A DNA stretch of 64,000 nt, taken from Anolis sagrei (taxonomy: Eukaryota > Chordata > Lepidosauria > Squamata > Anolidae). This document shows positions 47,538 to 59,056 of this stretch, one piece after another. The notes beneath the pieces are model-generated. The model did not search any database, was not told the DNA's origin, and saw only the letters and a list, made by a program, of their open reading frames with translations. Numbering within the stretch: the first letter of the stretch is position 1; each line of letters starts with the position of its first letter. The stretch covers positions 75,673,361 through 75,737,360 of the forward strand of contig NC_090024.1 of NCBI RefSeq assembly GCF_037176765.1, given 5' to 3'. The translations under genes were made by a program, and so were the position numbers.

Positions 47538-49831
47538 GGCACGAGGTGATGACTTTATTTTTTGAGTTTTCCGCTTGAAAATTGTTTGCTGCTTTTCAAA
47601 TCTGAACATTTCCCACATTTTTGGTGCACTTTTGAGCTTTAGTTATTGATTTTTATCTTGCATTGCTTATTAAATTTGGTGTTAGATTGTGTGATGTGGT
47701 CTATGTTTATATTTATTAACTTTTAATGGAAGATGCTTATCAAACTTGTTTCATTGTATGAGATATGAAAATAAACTAAATTAATGTAAACTTAAGTAAG
47801 AATATGGTATTTTGTTTGTTTCATTCATTTTATTATCATAAACATAGCTGCAAAATATTTGCATTCATAATTTAATGTACCAGTTAATTAATTTTCTGTA
47901 TTGTTAGGATTGTTGATGAAGAGATCTTATGCAGATCTTTCATTAATAGGTCAAAGTTGACCTGACAACAAACAAAAACAAATTGTTGCAACAGGACAGT
48001 TTGCTGAACTTTACCAAAATACAGAATATTATGAGATTTTAAACTAATGTTCACAATGCCAGGTCTTCTTAACCATTTAGTATAAATCCCACAACTCTCA
48101 CAAATCTTTTTCGATAAACAAATAGTTTTGGTGTGATCACTCTTTAAAAGTGTGGGGAAGTGGAACTCAGAAAATCAGGTTTGCTTGTATTTATTTTTCA
48201 TATCAGCCTATCTGTTTGTCTGAATCCCAGCTTAAGTAGAAAACTTTGAAAAGTTTTGCTTTCAAAAGCTCATTTTTGCTTTAAAAAGGATTGTTCTTCA
48301 GAGTCCTGTTGTAGTCATGTTTATCTAATCTATGCTCAAATAAGGTTTTTTGATACAAGTTCAGGACTTATATGTGTGACTCATGCTCATATCTACTGCT
48401 TGGCCTTTTTGTTATCTCCCAGCACCTCTAAAACATCTTTATGTTTTTGTACTTCTGTCTGATAACAACGTACTTAAACCTTAGACAAAAATAGTATGCA
48501 TTCTCTAGTTTCATATAGTTAAGCTTTGTCAATGTCTTTGTATTAATATATCAGTCAATTCTCATGGTATCTTTATTTTAAGATCAGGCTAGAGATAATG
48601 TCTTGTTTTCCCCAATGCTATCCAGAAAAGCAATAAAACAAGATATATCAGTTTACTATTTCAGTCAATCCATTTGGCCGGTCCTATGAGACAGGATTAC
48701 AGCACATCATTCCTGTTAAGTAAGTCACGATCTAATAAGGGGAGTGACATTGGTTTTTAATATTAATGACAATATAGTAGCTACAAATTTTATTGCTAAA
48801 AAATTAGAATAATAATAAAAATTGACATTGTTTAAAGCCTTCAGTGATACTCACTTAATAGTCACTGGTAGAGTTCCATCATGATAGTATGAATTGCTAT
48901 TTCCTGTACATGTGGTCCATCTTGCCATATATTCATGGGCTGAAAAAAACACCCCCCCCCCAAAACTAACACTCATGAAAACAGCATATTCTTATCTTAA
49001 AAGTGTAACATGGCATCCTTGGTTATGTTACTGACAATACGTTGCTTATAATACATTACTATATAAATATCTCTCTATGTATGTGTGTGCGTGTGTATAC
49101 ACACACACACACTGTATAATAATGTGGTCAAGATTCATTGGTATATTTTGGCCTCCAGTGCAAGCAAAATCCAGATTTTCTTTGTCTCATACTGCAGCCT
49201 TTAACGTTACCAACTTTTTTCCCAGTGGTTTTTTTTAGCCCTTCAGAGGTATTTTAGGGCTGCATAGAACTGTAGAGAACTGTTATCAGAACTCCATCAT
49301 CACTTCTGACAAAAGTAGAAGACTCAAGTAAAACATTTTATTGAATTTTGAAAAGTATGTGAGCTGTGGGAATATATTGGCTTTGGGAAAAACAGCTCAT
49401 TTGATAGTAATATAACTGCCCTTTATCATTGCCTTTGAAAAAACTGCAGGGAAGTTATAAGAGTTTTTACTGTTGTAAGTTAAATCCACAGAGTAATACA
49501 GGCTAATGTCGCTCCTGGGCAAAGGAGACAAGCACCTGTAATATAGAAAGGTAGATATAGATAGTGGAGGTCTGCACTGTGTGTTGTTTGTTACAGGCTT
49601 TTGGTGCAATATGTCAAGATTTCTGCCTTCTATGTGCTAATTAAATTAGGAATGTTGTCAGGGTGGAATCTTAGCCAGAGATTTAGCTGAATTGACGTAA
49701 GCAATAAACATAGCTGCAAAATATTTGCATTCATAATTTAATGTGCCAGTTAATTAATTTTCTGGCCCCCTGAAGGGAGCACCCTTTATTTTCTGGTCTT
49801 TTCTAGACTGAACCAATAAAATGGCATCTGT
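44291..49831. other. Intron 1 unique AT-rich DNA
   Basis: No exon or repeat family recognised. C-runs at 45003-45015 and 48952-48961, an (ATT)n at 47506-47536 and a (GT)n/(CA)n patch at 49081-49112. A 61-bp segment at 47838-47898 recurs at 49704-49764. Confidence 0.55.
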
Positions 49832-49866
49832 ATAATTTCACTTTTATTGCTGTTTAAAAGCATTAA

Positions 49867-50197
49867 AAGAGCCCTCGATGGTGCAGTTGGTTAAACTACT
49901 GAGCTGCTGAACTTGCTTACTGAAAGGTCTCAGGTTTGAATCCAAGAGTGGAGTGAGCTCCCACTGTTAGCCCCAGCTTCTGACAACCTACCAGTTCGAA
50001 AACATGCGAATGAGTAGATCAATAGGTACTGCTCCGACAGGAAGGTAACAGTGTTTCATGCAGTCATACTGGCCACATGACCTTGGAGGTGTCTATGGAC
50101 AATGCCAGCTCTTCAGCTTAGAAATAGAGATGAGCACCAACCCCCAGAGTTGAACACAACTGGACTTAATAACAGGGGAAAACTTTTACCTTTACCT
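49867..50197 (+). mobile_element. Sauria-type SINE, near full length
   Basis: Head GAGCCCTCGATGGTGCAGTT, box B-like GGTTTGAATCC, body GAGCTCCCACTGTTAGCCCC, CATGACCTTGGAGGTGTCTA, and tail ending ACACAACTGGACTTAA..CTTTTACCTTTACC. Flanked by an imperfect 35-bp direct repeat (49832-49866 and 50198-50232, 30 of 35 matching). Confidence 0.92.
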
Positions 50198-50232
50198 ATA
50201 ATTTCATTTCTTTTGCTGTTGAAAAGTATTAA

Positions 50233-51823
50233 CTGTATTCAAATATCTTATGGATTTCTTCGCCACTCCTGAATCTGTACTTTTAAAAATCTACTGAAGT
50301 TCAGGCAACAAAATTATGACCAGCTGATAGCTTTATGCAAAAAAAAGTAAGTTTCTTTGTGAGAGAATAACTCCTTGAATTCTAATTCACCTAGAAGTTG
50401 CTGCATAGGCCTGTCCCTAGAGTATTTTATTCTATAGCTTCAGAGAGAAAGACTTAACTAGGGAAAGGCAATCACTATAGTAAGGAAACTGAACATAAAA
50501 GTAAAGTTCCAGAAATTCAGAGATGATGTGGGACATCAGTTTGATGACTTCCTTGTAATGTACAAATAAATGAAAGATTTGGGTTTCGTGATTGCTCAAG
50601 CAGTGGTATGCAGTGATTCTGTTTTTCACTGTTGCTCTGAACTTCTTGGTAGAAAATAAATGGCGTTTCAGTTTAAAAATAGCTCTTCAGTAGTGGATTG
50701 CAGCAGAAGTCTGTTGCTCACGGAGCTTGTGTTTTGATAATGTGAAAAGAACTTTCAAAATGTAGGTATGATTTATGTAACAGACAATATAATACGGCTT
50801 AAACTTAATGCAGTCACTTGGTTATTCATTCCTTTTAAAAGCCATCAAAGTTTGAATAGAACACAGTATAATTTTCACAGCAGACCTTATACAGAAGTTA
50901 ATTTTGAAGTATAATTTCTTTCCCCTTCTCTCTGTGTTTTTGTTCAGAAGTCGTTTAATATTAATGTGGTTAATGTTTAGGAAGCCAATTCCCCCAACTA
51001 CCTGTCTTATTTCTTATTTACTATCAGAAGCGCTGTATTTTGCATTCTTTCTCATCTATTCAGGCTTCTCAAAGCTTCTTTATTTTATAAAAAGTTTTTG
51101 GCACTTAATTAGTTTGTCACATGTGAAAAAACCATGCTTCACTGACAATTACATGTATATAACACTAGATTACAAAGAAATTGAGATTTGCCCCTATGAA
51201 AACAGCTTCACTGACAATTAAATGTACATAACACTAGATTACAAAGAAATTGAGATTTTTCCCCTATGAAAAATCCATTATTCATAAGTTTTTGAATACT
51301 GGGGTAAAATTTTTCACACAATAGAAAAATTGCCTTTTGAAGAGGTATAAATTGCTTGCCAGTTCAATGGCGAAATTTTGCAGTCAAATTGCTAAATGTG
51401 ACTCTTATTGGTTATCATTGTACTGTATATGGTATGTTTGAATAGTTAGCAGTTGAAAATATCGAATGTACCCTGGGAAACCCCAACATTCGTCTTTAAA
51501 TATATATGTTAGAAGGCTTCAAATGAATTATATTCCTTCATTATAACTAATAATAGTATTGCCAGCTACTTGGATTACATCTAGCAGTGTAATTGCGCAA
51601 ACAGGTTGAACTTTCTCATGGATTATTCAAGAATCCTGTTTTCATTTTAGTCCTCCCTGTAGGAGATGAAGAAGGGGTACTCTTAATCCTTTAAGTAATA
51701 TATGAAGACTTTGAAAATCTATGCTACACAGGAGGAACATGCTAATTCACACTCACAAACCTGCTATTGAATGGAATATTTATATGTTTATTCTTAATGC
51801 TCTTATTTGTTTAATGTCAACAG
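50233..51823. other. Intron 1 DNA before exon 2
   Basis: Unique AT-rich sequence; a 69-bp tandem duplication lies at 51136-51274. The 105-codon frame at 50904-51221 partly overlaps that duplication and has no domain. Confidence 0.6.
51136..51274. repeat. 69-bp tandem duplication
   Basis: Unit starting GCTTCACTGACAATTA occurs at 51136 and again at 51205, with only a few differences and one inserted base. Confidence 0.88.
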
Positions 51824-51997
51824 GTACCAGGTAGAAGATGAATCCTCTCATTTGGATGAAATGCCATTGATGATGTCAGAGGAAGGTTTTGAAAATGATG
51901 AAAGTGATTACCACACTTTACCAAGAGCCAGAATTTCTCAAAGAAGAAGAGGTTTAGAATGGTTTGTCTGTGGTGGCTGGAAATTTCTTTGTACCAG
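51824..51997 (+). CDS. ATP9B: ATP9B coding exon 2
   Basis: 174 bp, in phase with exon 1. It reads (R)[19 protein letters not shown], then [18 protein letters not shown], and [18 protein letters not shown], closely matching the remembered mammalian ATP9B N-terminal cytosolic region ([35 protein letters not shown]). ATP9A lacks this segment, which separates the paralogues. Acceptor CAACAG at 51818-51823, donor ACCAG/GTTTGT at 51998; GTTTGT is a weaker donor than the usual GTAAGT. The exon ends two bases into a Ser/Arg codon. No further ATP9B exon was recognised to the right, so the next one, expected to start with the CCDWL-type sequence, should lie beyond the window. Confidence 0.95.
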
Positions 51998-52225
51998 GTT
52001 TGTTACTAGTTCTGATATTTTGTTGTTGTTTTACATGATAACTAAATTGTTATATTGTTACATAAAACAATTTATCGGAAAACCAAAAATAAACAGGAAT
52101 GGCCCATCCCTGTGAAATCCTTAGCAGAACAATGTTCTTAACTGAGTGGAGATACCGCTTCCTTTTATCCAGTAACTGTGGAGACAACGTCAGCACTTAT
52201 CAGTGATTGATCAGTACTCAAGGTT

Positions 52226-52466
52226 CTTGTAACCTGTAACCATTGCATAACTCCAAATAGTGCCGGATAGCTAGAACCACATACGGTAGTTCTTTATCCA
52301 CCACCGTTTTGGGGCATTGTAGCAATGACCAAATTTGTCTAAGACCCATACTTTCAGTGCTAGTTGAGCTACCATCACAGCCAGATAAATGTATTACAGT
52401 CCAGTGACAAAGAAAGGACTGCACATACAAATATTGCCTATATGTCATTGTCGAACCTGGAGCCAA
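52226..52466 (-). other. Unidentified 82-codon open frame
   Basis: Minus-strand frame MAPGSTMTYRQYLYVQSF.. to LCNGYRLQEP. No family recognised; probably a repeat relic or chance. No neighbouring coding sequence supports it. Confidence 0.2.
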
Positions 52467-52859
52467 TATTGACTAATTGATTCCCAGTTTGTGGGAAAGA
52501 GGTTAAGAAGTAAAGGAACCATTTGCATTCATTTTTTCTTTGTCAGGCCACTGTCATCATCCTGCATTCCTGAATCCTGTCTTCCCATTAGTTATCTGAT
52601 GTTTCATTTCACCCTTGAAACAATCATTGGCGAGAAGAGGGATTTGCACTTATGGTGCCAAGTAATTATTACTTTCCAAAGGAACTTCTTATTATTTTCT
52701 CCCTTCGGAAACCTAATTTCAATTGTATTGACTTGGTGATAGGGCAACAAAGTATATGCTGTTGCTGATCCTGTTTTTCTTTGCTTCTTCTGAGTTGCTT
52801 TTGGGCAGAAAGAAAAGGCATATGGCTTTCCCTTGTTTACGGGAAAATGGGAGTTTGGT

Positions 52860-53851
52860 GTGTGCTATCTTGGAGACCCAGTAGTCTATCATTTCAAGGG
52901 GCTAGAAGAGTTAAACACCCTTATTCTCCTGATCTCATTGCTAAGGGGAGTAATTTGTAGTGTTTTGCATTTCCTCAGCCAGCACAACCTCCTAGGGACT
53001 GTTCTTCGGAATTTGAGGGAAATGCATCTCATTAAACGGTTCTGGCTCAGACTACCTGTCTGAATGTATCTCCTGCCATGAACCATCACAAAGTTTAAGA
53101 TCTTTAGGAAAGGCCCTGCTCTCGCACTATCGCAAACACGGTTGATGGGGAAAGAGACAGGGCCTTCTCAGCAGTGACCCCCGCCTTTGGAACAGCCTCT
53201 CTAGAGATATCAGATTGGCCACCTCCCTCTTATCTTGTAGAAGGAAAATCAAGCCTTATTCTCCTGATCTCATTGCTAAGGGGAGTAATTTGTAGTGTTT
53301 TGCATTTCCTCAGCCAGCACAACGTCCTAGGGACTGTTCTTCGGAATTTGAGGGAAATGCATCTCATTAAACGGTTCTGGCTCAGACTACCTGTCTGAAT
53401 GTATCTCCTGCCATGAACCATCACAAAGTTTAAGATCTTTAGGAAAGGCCCTGCTCTCGCACTATCACAAACACGGTTGATGGGGAAAGAGACAGGGCCT
53501 TCTCAGCAGTGACCCCCGCCTTTGGAACAGCCTCTCTAGAGATATCAGATTGGCCACCTCCCTCTTATCTTTTAGAAGGAAAATCAAGATCTGGTTATGG
53601 GACCAAGCGTTTGATCAGTGAGCAGCAAGTGGAAGAAGATCACACAACTTATGGCAATGATTGGATTTTAATGGATGTGTCTTAATTAATTGTTTTAATT
53701 GTTGTTTCAATTTTTAATATTTTGATTGTACTGTGGTTGTTTTTATTATGCTAGCATCGTATGATGCTTTTGTTAGGCTGCGCTGAGTCCCCCTTTGGGG
53801 GGAGAAGGGCGGGGTATAAATGTAGGAAATAAATAAATAAATAAATAAATA
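52860..53851 (+). mobile_element. L2/CR1-type LINE 3' end with internal tandem duplication
   Basis: Contains the C-terminal motif region (..LSECISCHEPSQSLRSLGK, LWNSLSRDIRLATSLL) and 3' UTR ending CTGCGCTGAGTCCCCCTTTG, GGGTATAAATGTAGG(AAATA)n. A 335-bp segment is present twice, at 52921-53255 and 53256-53590. The left limit is uncertain. Confidence 0.8.
52921..53590 (+). repeat. 335-bp tandem duplication
   Basis: Two head-to-tail copies with a period of exactly 335 bp checked at three anchors (52921/53256, 52961/53296, 53246/53581). Only a handful of substitutions separate them (e.g. CCTCCTAGG versus CGTCCTAGG), so the duplication is young compared with the LINE. Confidence 0.93.
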
Positions 53852-55925
53852 ATAACAGTAGTAGTAATATTTTTATCCCACCCTATCTCCCAGAGGGGAC
53901 TCAGGGTGGTTTGCAACAGATATCGGCACACATTCAATACCGTAAGAAGCTGAACAAAGACAAAAATAACCAAATCCCAAAAACAAATCCACATTTACAT
54001 CAAAAATAATAACACATTTTCAAAAATTAAACGGTAAACATAATAAAGATATGATTTCACAACTAAGACTTAGGGAGACAAAACAGGAATCTAAACAAAA
54101 CAAGATAAAGTTGAAAGTTAATATATAGCTTTTTTACAACCAGCAGCTAGAGTGACCCGCCATTTCCATTCCATGGTGACTATGCATGATATTCTATGCC
54201 TCCTCTTCTCTGTATGCTTGAAAGCATAAGAAAGTTTTTAATTGTTTATTAAAAGAGAGTAGGGAGGTGAGCATTTTTATCTCTTTGTGGAGAGAGTTTC
54301 AGAGGCAGGGAGTGATCACGGGCGATTACGGAGAAGGCCCCCCCTCTCTTGTTCCCACCAATCGTGCTTGAGACGGGGGTAGAACCGAGAGCAGGGCCTC
54401 CTCCACTGATTGTAGTGCCCAAGCAGGTTTGTATGTGGAGATGTGGTTTGCCAAATAGTCTGTGTCCGAACCGTTTAGGGCTTTAAAGATAATAACCAGC
54501 ACTTTGTATTTAGCTTGGAAGCAGACAGGCAGCCAGTGGAGCTGCTGCAACATGGGGGTGGTTATCTCCCTGTATGGCACCTCAGTTAGTAATCTGGACC
54601 AGTTACAGCTTCTGATCTGTCTTCAAAGACAACCCCACGTATAGAGCATTGCAGTAATCCAAACGGCATGTAACTAAGGCATGGACTATCATGGCCAGAT
54701 CTGGCTTCTCAAGGTACGGGCGCAGATGGCACATAGGTTTTAATTGTGGGAAGGCACCCCTGGCCACTGCCGACACCTGAGCCTTCAGGGTCAGCAATAA
54801 ATCCAGGATCACCCCCAAGCTACGAACCTGTGTCTTCAGGGTAGTGTGACCCCAACCAGCACAGGAAGTATCCCTATATCCTGATCTTCCTTCTGACTGA
54901 CCAGGAGCATCTCTGGGAGATTTAGTTTCAACTTGTTGGCCCTCATCCAGTCCATTAATGATGACAGGCACCAGTTTAGGACCAGGATAGCATCCTTGGC
55001 TTTTGGTGGAAAGGATAATAGAGTTGGGTGTCGTCTGCATATATTTAACACCAAACTCCAAAACCTCATTCAGTGGTTTCATGTAGATGTTAAACGGCAT
55101 GGGGGACAGGCTGGAACTCCGAGGGACGAACAGGAGTCCCCCAGCACCACCTTCTGGGTTCGACCCTCCAGAAAGAACCGGAGCTACTGTAAAACAGTGC
55201 CTCCTAGCACCATCCCGGGGAGACAGCCCAGAAGGATACCATGATCGATGGTAACAAACGCCACTGAGAGGTCCAGGAGAACCAACAGGGACACACTCCT
55301 CCTGTCTTGCTCTCTTCATATATTATCTACCAAGGTGACCAATGCCATCTCTGTTCTGTAGCAAAGTCCTGAAACCAGATTGAAATGGATCCATATAATC
55401 GGTTTCATCCAAGAAACTTTGGAGCTGAGAGGCCACCACTTTCTCTAGAACCTTGCCCAGAAAGGGGAGATTTGAAACTGGTCAATAGTTGTCCAATTGA
55501 GTCCAGTGCCAGTTTCTTTAATAAAGGCTTTACTACTGCCTCCCTGAAGCTAACTGGCATTATGCTTTATGCCAAGGAGGTATTCACCAGCACTTTCACC
55601 CACTCTACCAGTCCCCCTCTGGCCTCTTTGATTATCCAGGATGGGCAGTGGTCCAGAGAACACCTTCCTTTCTCCCAAGATCTTGTCCACGTCATCAGGC
55701 TATACAAATTGAAAAGAATCCATTAAAATAGGACAGACAGGTGTCTCATTTACATCCACAGAGACTGCATTCATACTGTCGTCTAAGTCGGAACACACCT
55801 GAGTGACTTTATCTGCAAAGAACCTAGCAATTTCTTCACAATGAGCTGTTGATTTATCAGGGATCCCTGGCAGAGCAGGGTTTAAAAGTCCTCTGACCAC
55901 TCAAAATAGCTCTCTTGGGCGTTTT
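53852..55925 (-). mobile_element. L2/CR1-type LINE, RT region and 3' UTR
   Basis: Minus strand. From about 55900: ALPGIPDKSTAHCEEIARF, FADKVTQVCSDLDDSMN, a broken RT core (SPMPFNIYMKPLNEV, LVLNWCLSSLMDWMRANKLK), then CRLDYCNALYVGLSLKT, EITTPMLQQLHWLPVCF, FKALNGSDTDYLANHI, SVLPPSQARLVGTREG, and the CCCTGAGTCCCCTCTGGGAG-type tail near 53890. Several frameshifts and stops make it inactive. Its 3' tail abuts the tail of the + strand copy. Confidence 0.85.
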
Positions 55926-55927
55926 TT

Positions 55928-56127
55928 TGTTTTTTTGTTTTTTGCAGATGCAACATTGACAGCAATGAAAAATATTTGTACCACTTTCATTGCCATGGAG
56001 TAGGATCTCAAATACGCTTTAGCCAACACTGGCTAAAGCGTATTTGAGATCCTACTCCATGGCAATGAAAGTGGTACAAATATCTTTCACTGCTGTCAAT
56101 GTTGCATTTGCAAAAAACAAAAAAACA
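55928..56127. repeat. Long hairpin (inverted repeat with ~98-bp arms)
   Basis: Arms 55928-56025 and 56030-56127 around a 4-bp loop (ACAC), central stem CGCTTTAGCCA/TGGCTAAAGCG. Mismatches are few. The left arm is continuous with the minus-strand L2; the right arm is an inverted copy joined to another LINE fragment. Confidence 0.92.
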
Positions 56128-56495
56128 AGGTTTGTTTGCTTTAACAAAACCAGTAGAGAAACAACACTTATCCAGAGATTCATTAGGCATGGAAGCACCA
56201 CCCCCTTGGCCACCAGTTTCAGAAAAGGAGATAAAGTGTATAATTCAAGGATTAAAGAGTGACAAAGCACCTGGGGAAGATTTCTTACCAGCCGAATTAT
56301 TTAAAAAAGATCCTGATTGGTGGGCTCCTCTTTTGGCAGACCTGTTTACACATATAAACAATACTTGCCAGATCCCAGTTGGATGGAAGCTGGCAATAGT
56401 GGTTCCCATATATAAAAAAGGGAATAAAAAGGATCCCAGTAATTACAGGCCCATTAGTTTAATAGATATTGTTGCCAAAATTTATGCTAGGTTCC
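56128..56495 (+). mobile_element. Non-LTR retrotransposon RT fragment (N-terminal RT)
   Basis: Encodes IKCIIQGLKSDKAPGEDFLP, DPDWWAPLLADLFTHINN, IPVGWKLAIVVPIYKKGNKK and DPSNYRPISLIDIVAKIYAR, the start of a LINE reverse transcriptase. It is cut off abruptly at about 56495, where minus-strand L2 sequence resumes. Clade uncertain (Jockey/CR1-like or RTE). Confidence 0.8.
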
Positions 56496-56730
56496 CACTG
56501 CCCTGGCAACCCCCGAATTCCAGAGGTCTGCTAGAGCTTCAACAGATTCACCTACCAAGGTGGCAATAAAATCCCCAAGAGCTGTCAGGAATCCATTTGG
56601 ATCCATAAACCTCCTGGGGCGGACCATCCTAATCGGTCCTCCACCCCTGTAGAAGTCCAGAGCCCCAGTAAGTCTAAACTTGACTTTGCCAGTGATTGGT
56701 CCGTGACAAAGGAACTGTAGACAGTTCTGT
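56496..56730 (-). mobile_element. L2-type LINE, endonuclease-side fragment
   Basis: Minus frame with GPITGKVKFRLTGALDFYRG, RRFMDPNGFLTALGDFIATL and GESVEALADLWNSG. Likely the upstream continuation of the L2 at 53852-55925, with the fragment at 56128-56495 between them. Confidence 0.55.
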
Positions 56731-56820
56731 CGCACCCCAGACCTGAAGCCACCTATGACCACAGCATAACACAAGAGTCCAAGATAGTAGGAAATGGTTT
56801 ATTGTAAAAACACACACACA

Positions 56821-56887
<67 letters not shown>

Positions 56888-57701
56888 CCAGAAATAAGGA
56901 AATCAGGTGTATAATTCAAATAGTTGGTAATCAGTTGTCTCTTGCGAATCCAAGGGTAAAATAGGCCAGTGATAGTCCCAGAACACCAAGGCCGCTTAAG
57001 TCCATAAGCAAAACATGAGCAGAGAGGCAAAACATGAGAATGAAATACTTAGATCCAAAACCATGAGCAAAACTTGAAGCAGTTCCTTAAACAAGACCAT
57101 GAGATACGTAGATCCAAAACCAAGACGTGAAATGAGAGAGACAGGTCTAGCTGTTAACTTGAACGCCATGTTGCCTGAACTGAAGAGCAAAATTCCCATT
57201 AGTGCTAATAAACAGACATGAAAGCATTACATCTTCCCTGGAATTTCTGCTCCCCCCGAAGTCTTGATGATCTATGAAGCTGGCTATCTGTTCGAATCTG
57301 CAGAAAGATTAGATTCATTCTCATGCGAATTTCTCATCACTTCATCTTTGCTAGATTCCTTATCTGGAGAGGATGATTCCAACTCCTTTCCCTGACCTTG
57401 AGTTCCAGAGGCAATTATATTCTCAGGCCTGCATCTGTGCTGGCCTCTTTATTCAAAACAGTTTGCTTTCCCGGCCTGCATGAGAAGGAATCCCAGAGCC
57501 TGCATCAGAATGAATCCCAGGAAAGCCCACAATCCCATCTGACTCTAAGTCATCACTGAACCCATCAGTTCCTGTCTGTTGTGACTGCTGCTGAGCTACA
57601 AGTTCCTCCACAATACTGTCACCAAACAGAAGGCAGGATCTAAAGTGTGTCCAGCACTATGGGTGGGATTAGAAACCATTTGGGACAGACCTGATCCTGT
57701 G
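56731..57701 (-). mobile_element. Possible solo LTR (retroviral-type fossil)
   Basis: Read on the minus strand the block could begin TGTAACACAGGATC, carries an AATAAA-type signal near 56800 in its last part and ends in a GTGCGACAG-like region. No internal coding region is next to it. A (CA)n(TA)n array (56809-56881) lies inside. Boundaries and family are uncertain; a decayed fossil. Confidence 0.35.
56809..56881. repeat. (CA)n(TA)n microsatellite
   Basis: Short (CA)n followed by about 29 TA units. Confidence 0.95.
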
Positions 57702-59056
57702 TTACAGGGAAAATCCTTTTGTTCTCCAACATTTGCTTGCTTTATCTCCTGTTCCAGATAGTTTAATGGCATTCTTGAGTCAATAAGATTCATGTTATTT
57801 ATGAATAAAAAGGATAAAAAAAATTAAGGCTAGAAGTGTGTATATTAAAAATGTACATGCACCTGATGCTCTTTGATCATATGAAATGCCAGTGAGCCTT
57901 TTTCATGTACAACTCCTGACCAAATAGGAGCTCCATGATGTGTATATGTGATAAAAAATACACACATCAATGAGTAGAACTGTGTGTATACTACTTCATT
58001 ACTGTATATCTTGCTGAAGTGATGTGCGAAACAGCCTTCTGTCTAGACCATTTTTCTCTGCCCCAAACACTTGAATCACTAACTATAGTTAAGAGCTTAG
58101 GATTGTGTTATGGACTTGCATGCTTTCTCCCAGCACTTTTTGGGGTATATATGAATGTTACTATAATGAAACTGGGAAAAGTTGGATTGAATACCAATTC
58201 TTTAGTACAATACTCAATACAAGTTGTTCAGTTCCTTACTTTAATGGTTATTTATTACATCCTCAATAGTTTTTCATGTACCTGCTTTATACTAAATGAC
58301 TATTTATAATCCACTTAGAACAGCCTTTTAGAAAAGTACACTTATCTTGAATGTTGTGGTCCTACAGATGATCATTAGTTTTTGGGATTATATGGGCCAA
58401 AAACCCATTTACAGGCTTCATTCCTGACTTTTTTTTTGACCTGGAAAGAGAGATGGCAGTACCCTTTCACTGATGTTCCTGAGAGTCTTAACACTAATTC
58501 ACTAACTGTGGGTAATATCTTGAGTTGATTGATGTTGGTGAAAGGGGAAACGTAAATTCATTAACTGATGATAGGTTAACATTTCAGCTTTAAAGGTTAA
58601 AAAGTACATGTAACAGATGACTCTAGAGTGAATGCAAGTTAGAATTATCTCCTGGTACTCCGCTGCCATTTATAAAGCTCTTGTGTTGAACTCTCATGCT
58701 TGACTTCAGCAGAGTCTCTTGAGTAAATTACTCTTGCACTGTCAGGAGCCTCCTTATTTTAGGTTTATAGGTAATGCACTTTTCACAATAAAAAGCTGCA
58801 GTAGTTAGTCGTATCCTAAAGAATTGTACTATTATTGATCAATGTGTGTCTGGTGCTAATTTCCATACTTAATTGCAGCCAGATGCATTAAAGGTGTTTT
58901 CTAAAAGGGAAAATTGCATATTTTCTAAATACAATCCAAGTACTTGCATACAATCTGTTAACATTTGTTTAGATTTTGGAAGAAAAATAATATAAAGAAA
59001 TATTAAATGAAACGACTGGCTGTGTCAAGGGCAAGGATAGCACAGGGAACTCCTTA
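57702..59056. other. Intron 2 unique AT-rich DNA
   Basis: The 96-codon frame at 58019-58309 reads hydrophobic but has no recognised domain and no splice context was found. Nothing else recognised. Confidence 0.55.

Larger units (their letters stand above)
38329..51823 (+). other. ATP9B: ATP9B intron 1 (13.5 kb)
   Basis: Phase-2 intron from GTACGG to TCAACAG. The first 2 kb is a nest of mobile elements; 42.7-44.3 kb is a LINE; 44.3-49.8 and 50.2-51.8 kb are mostly unique AT-rich DNA. No additional coding exon was recognised. Confidence 0.88.

Noticed and set aside
50904-51221. 105-codon open frame in ATP9B intron 1, hydrophobic
   Set aside because: AT-rich sequence, no domain, no start or splice context, and part of it is a tandem duplication.
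58019-58309. 96-codon frame with membrane-like hydrophobic stretches, considered as an ATP9B exon
   Set aside because: Does not match P4-ATPase sequence and lacks fitting splice sites.
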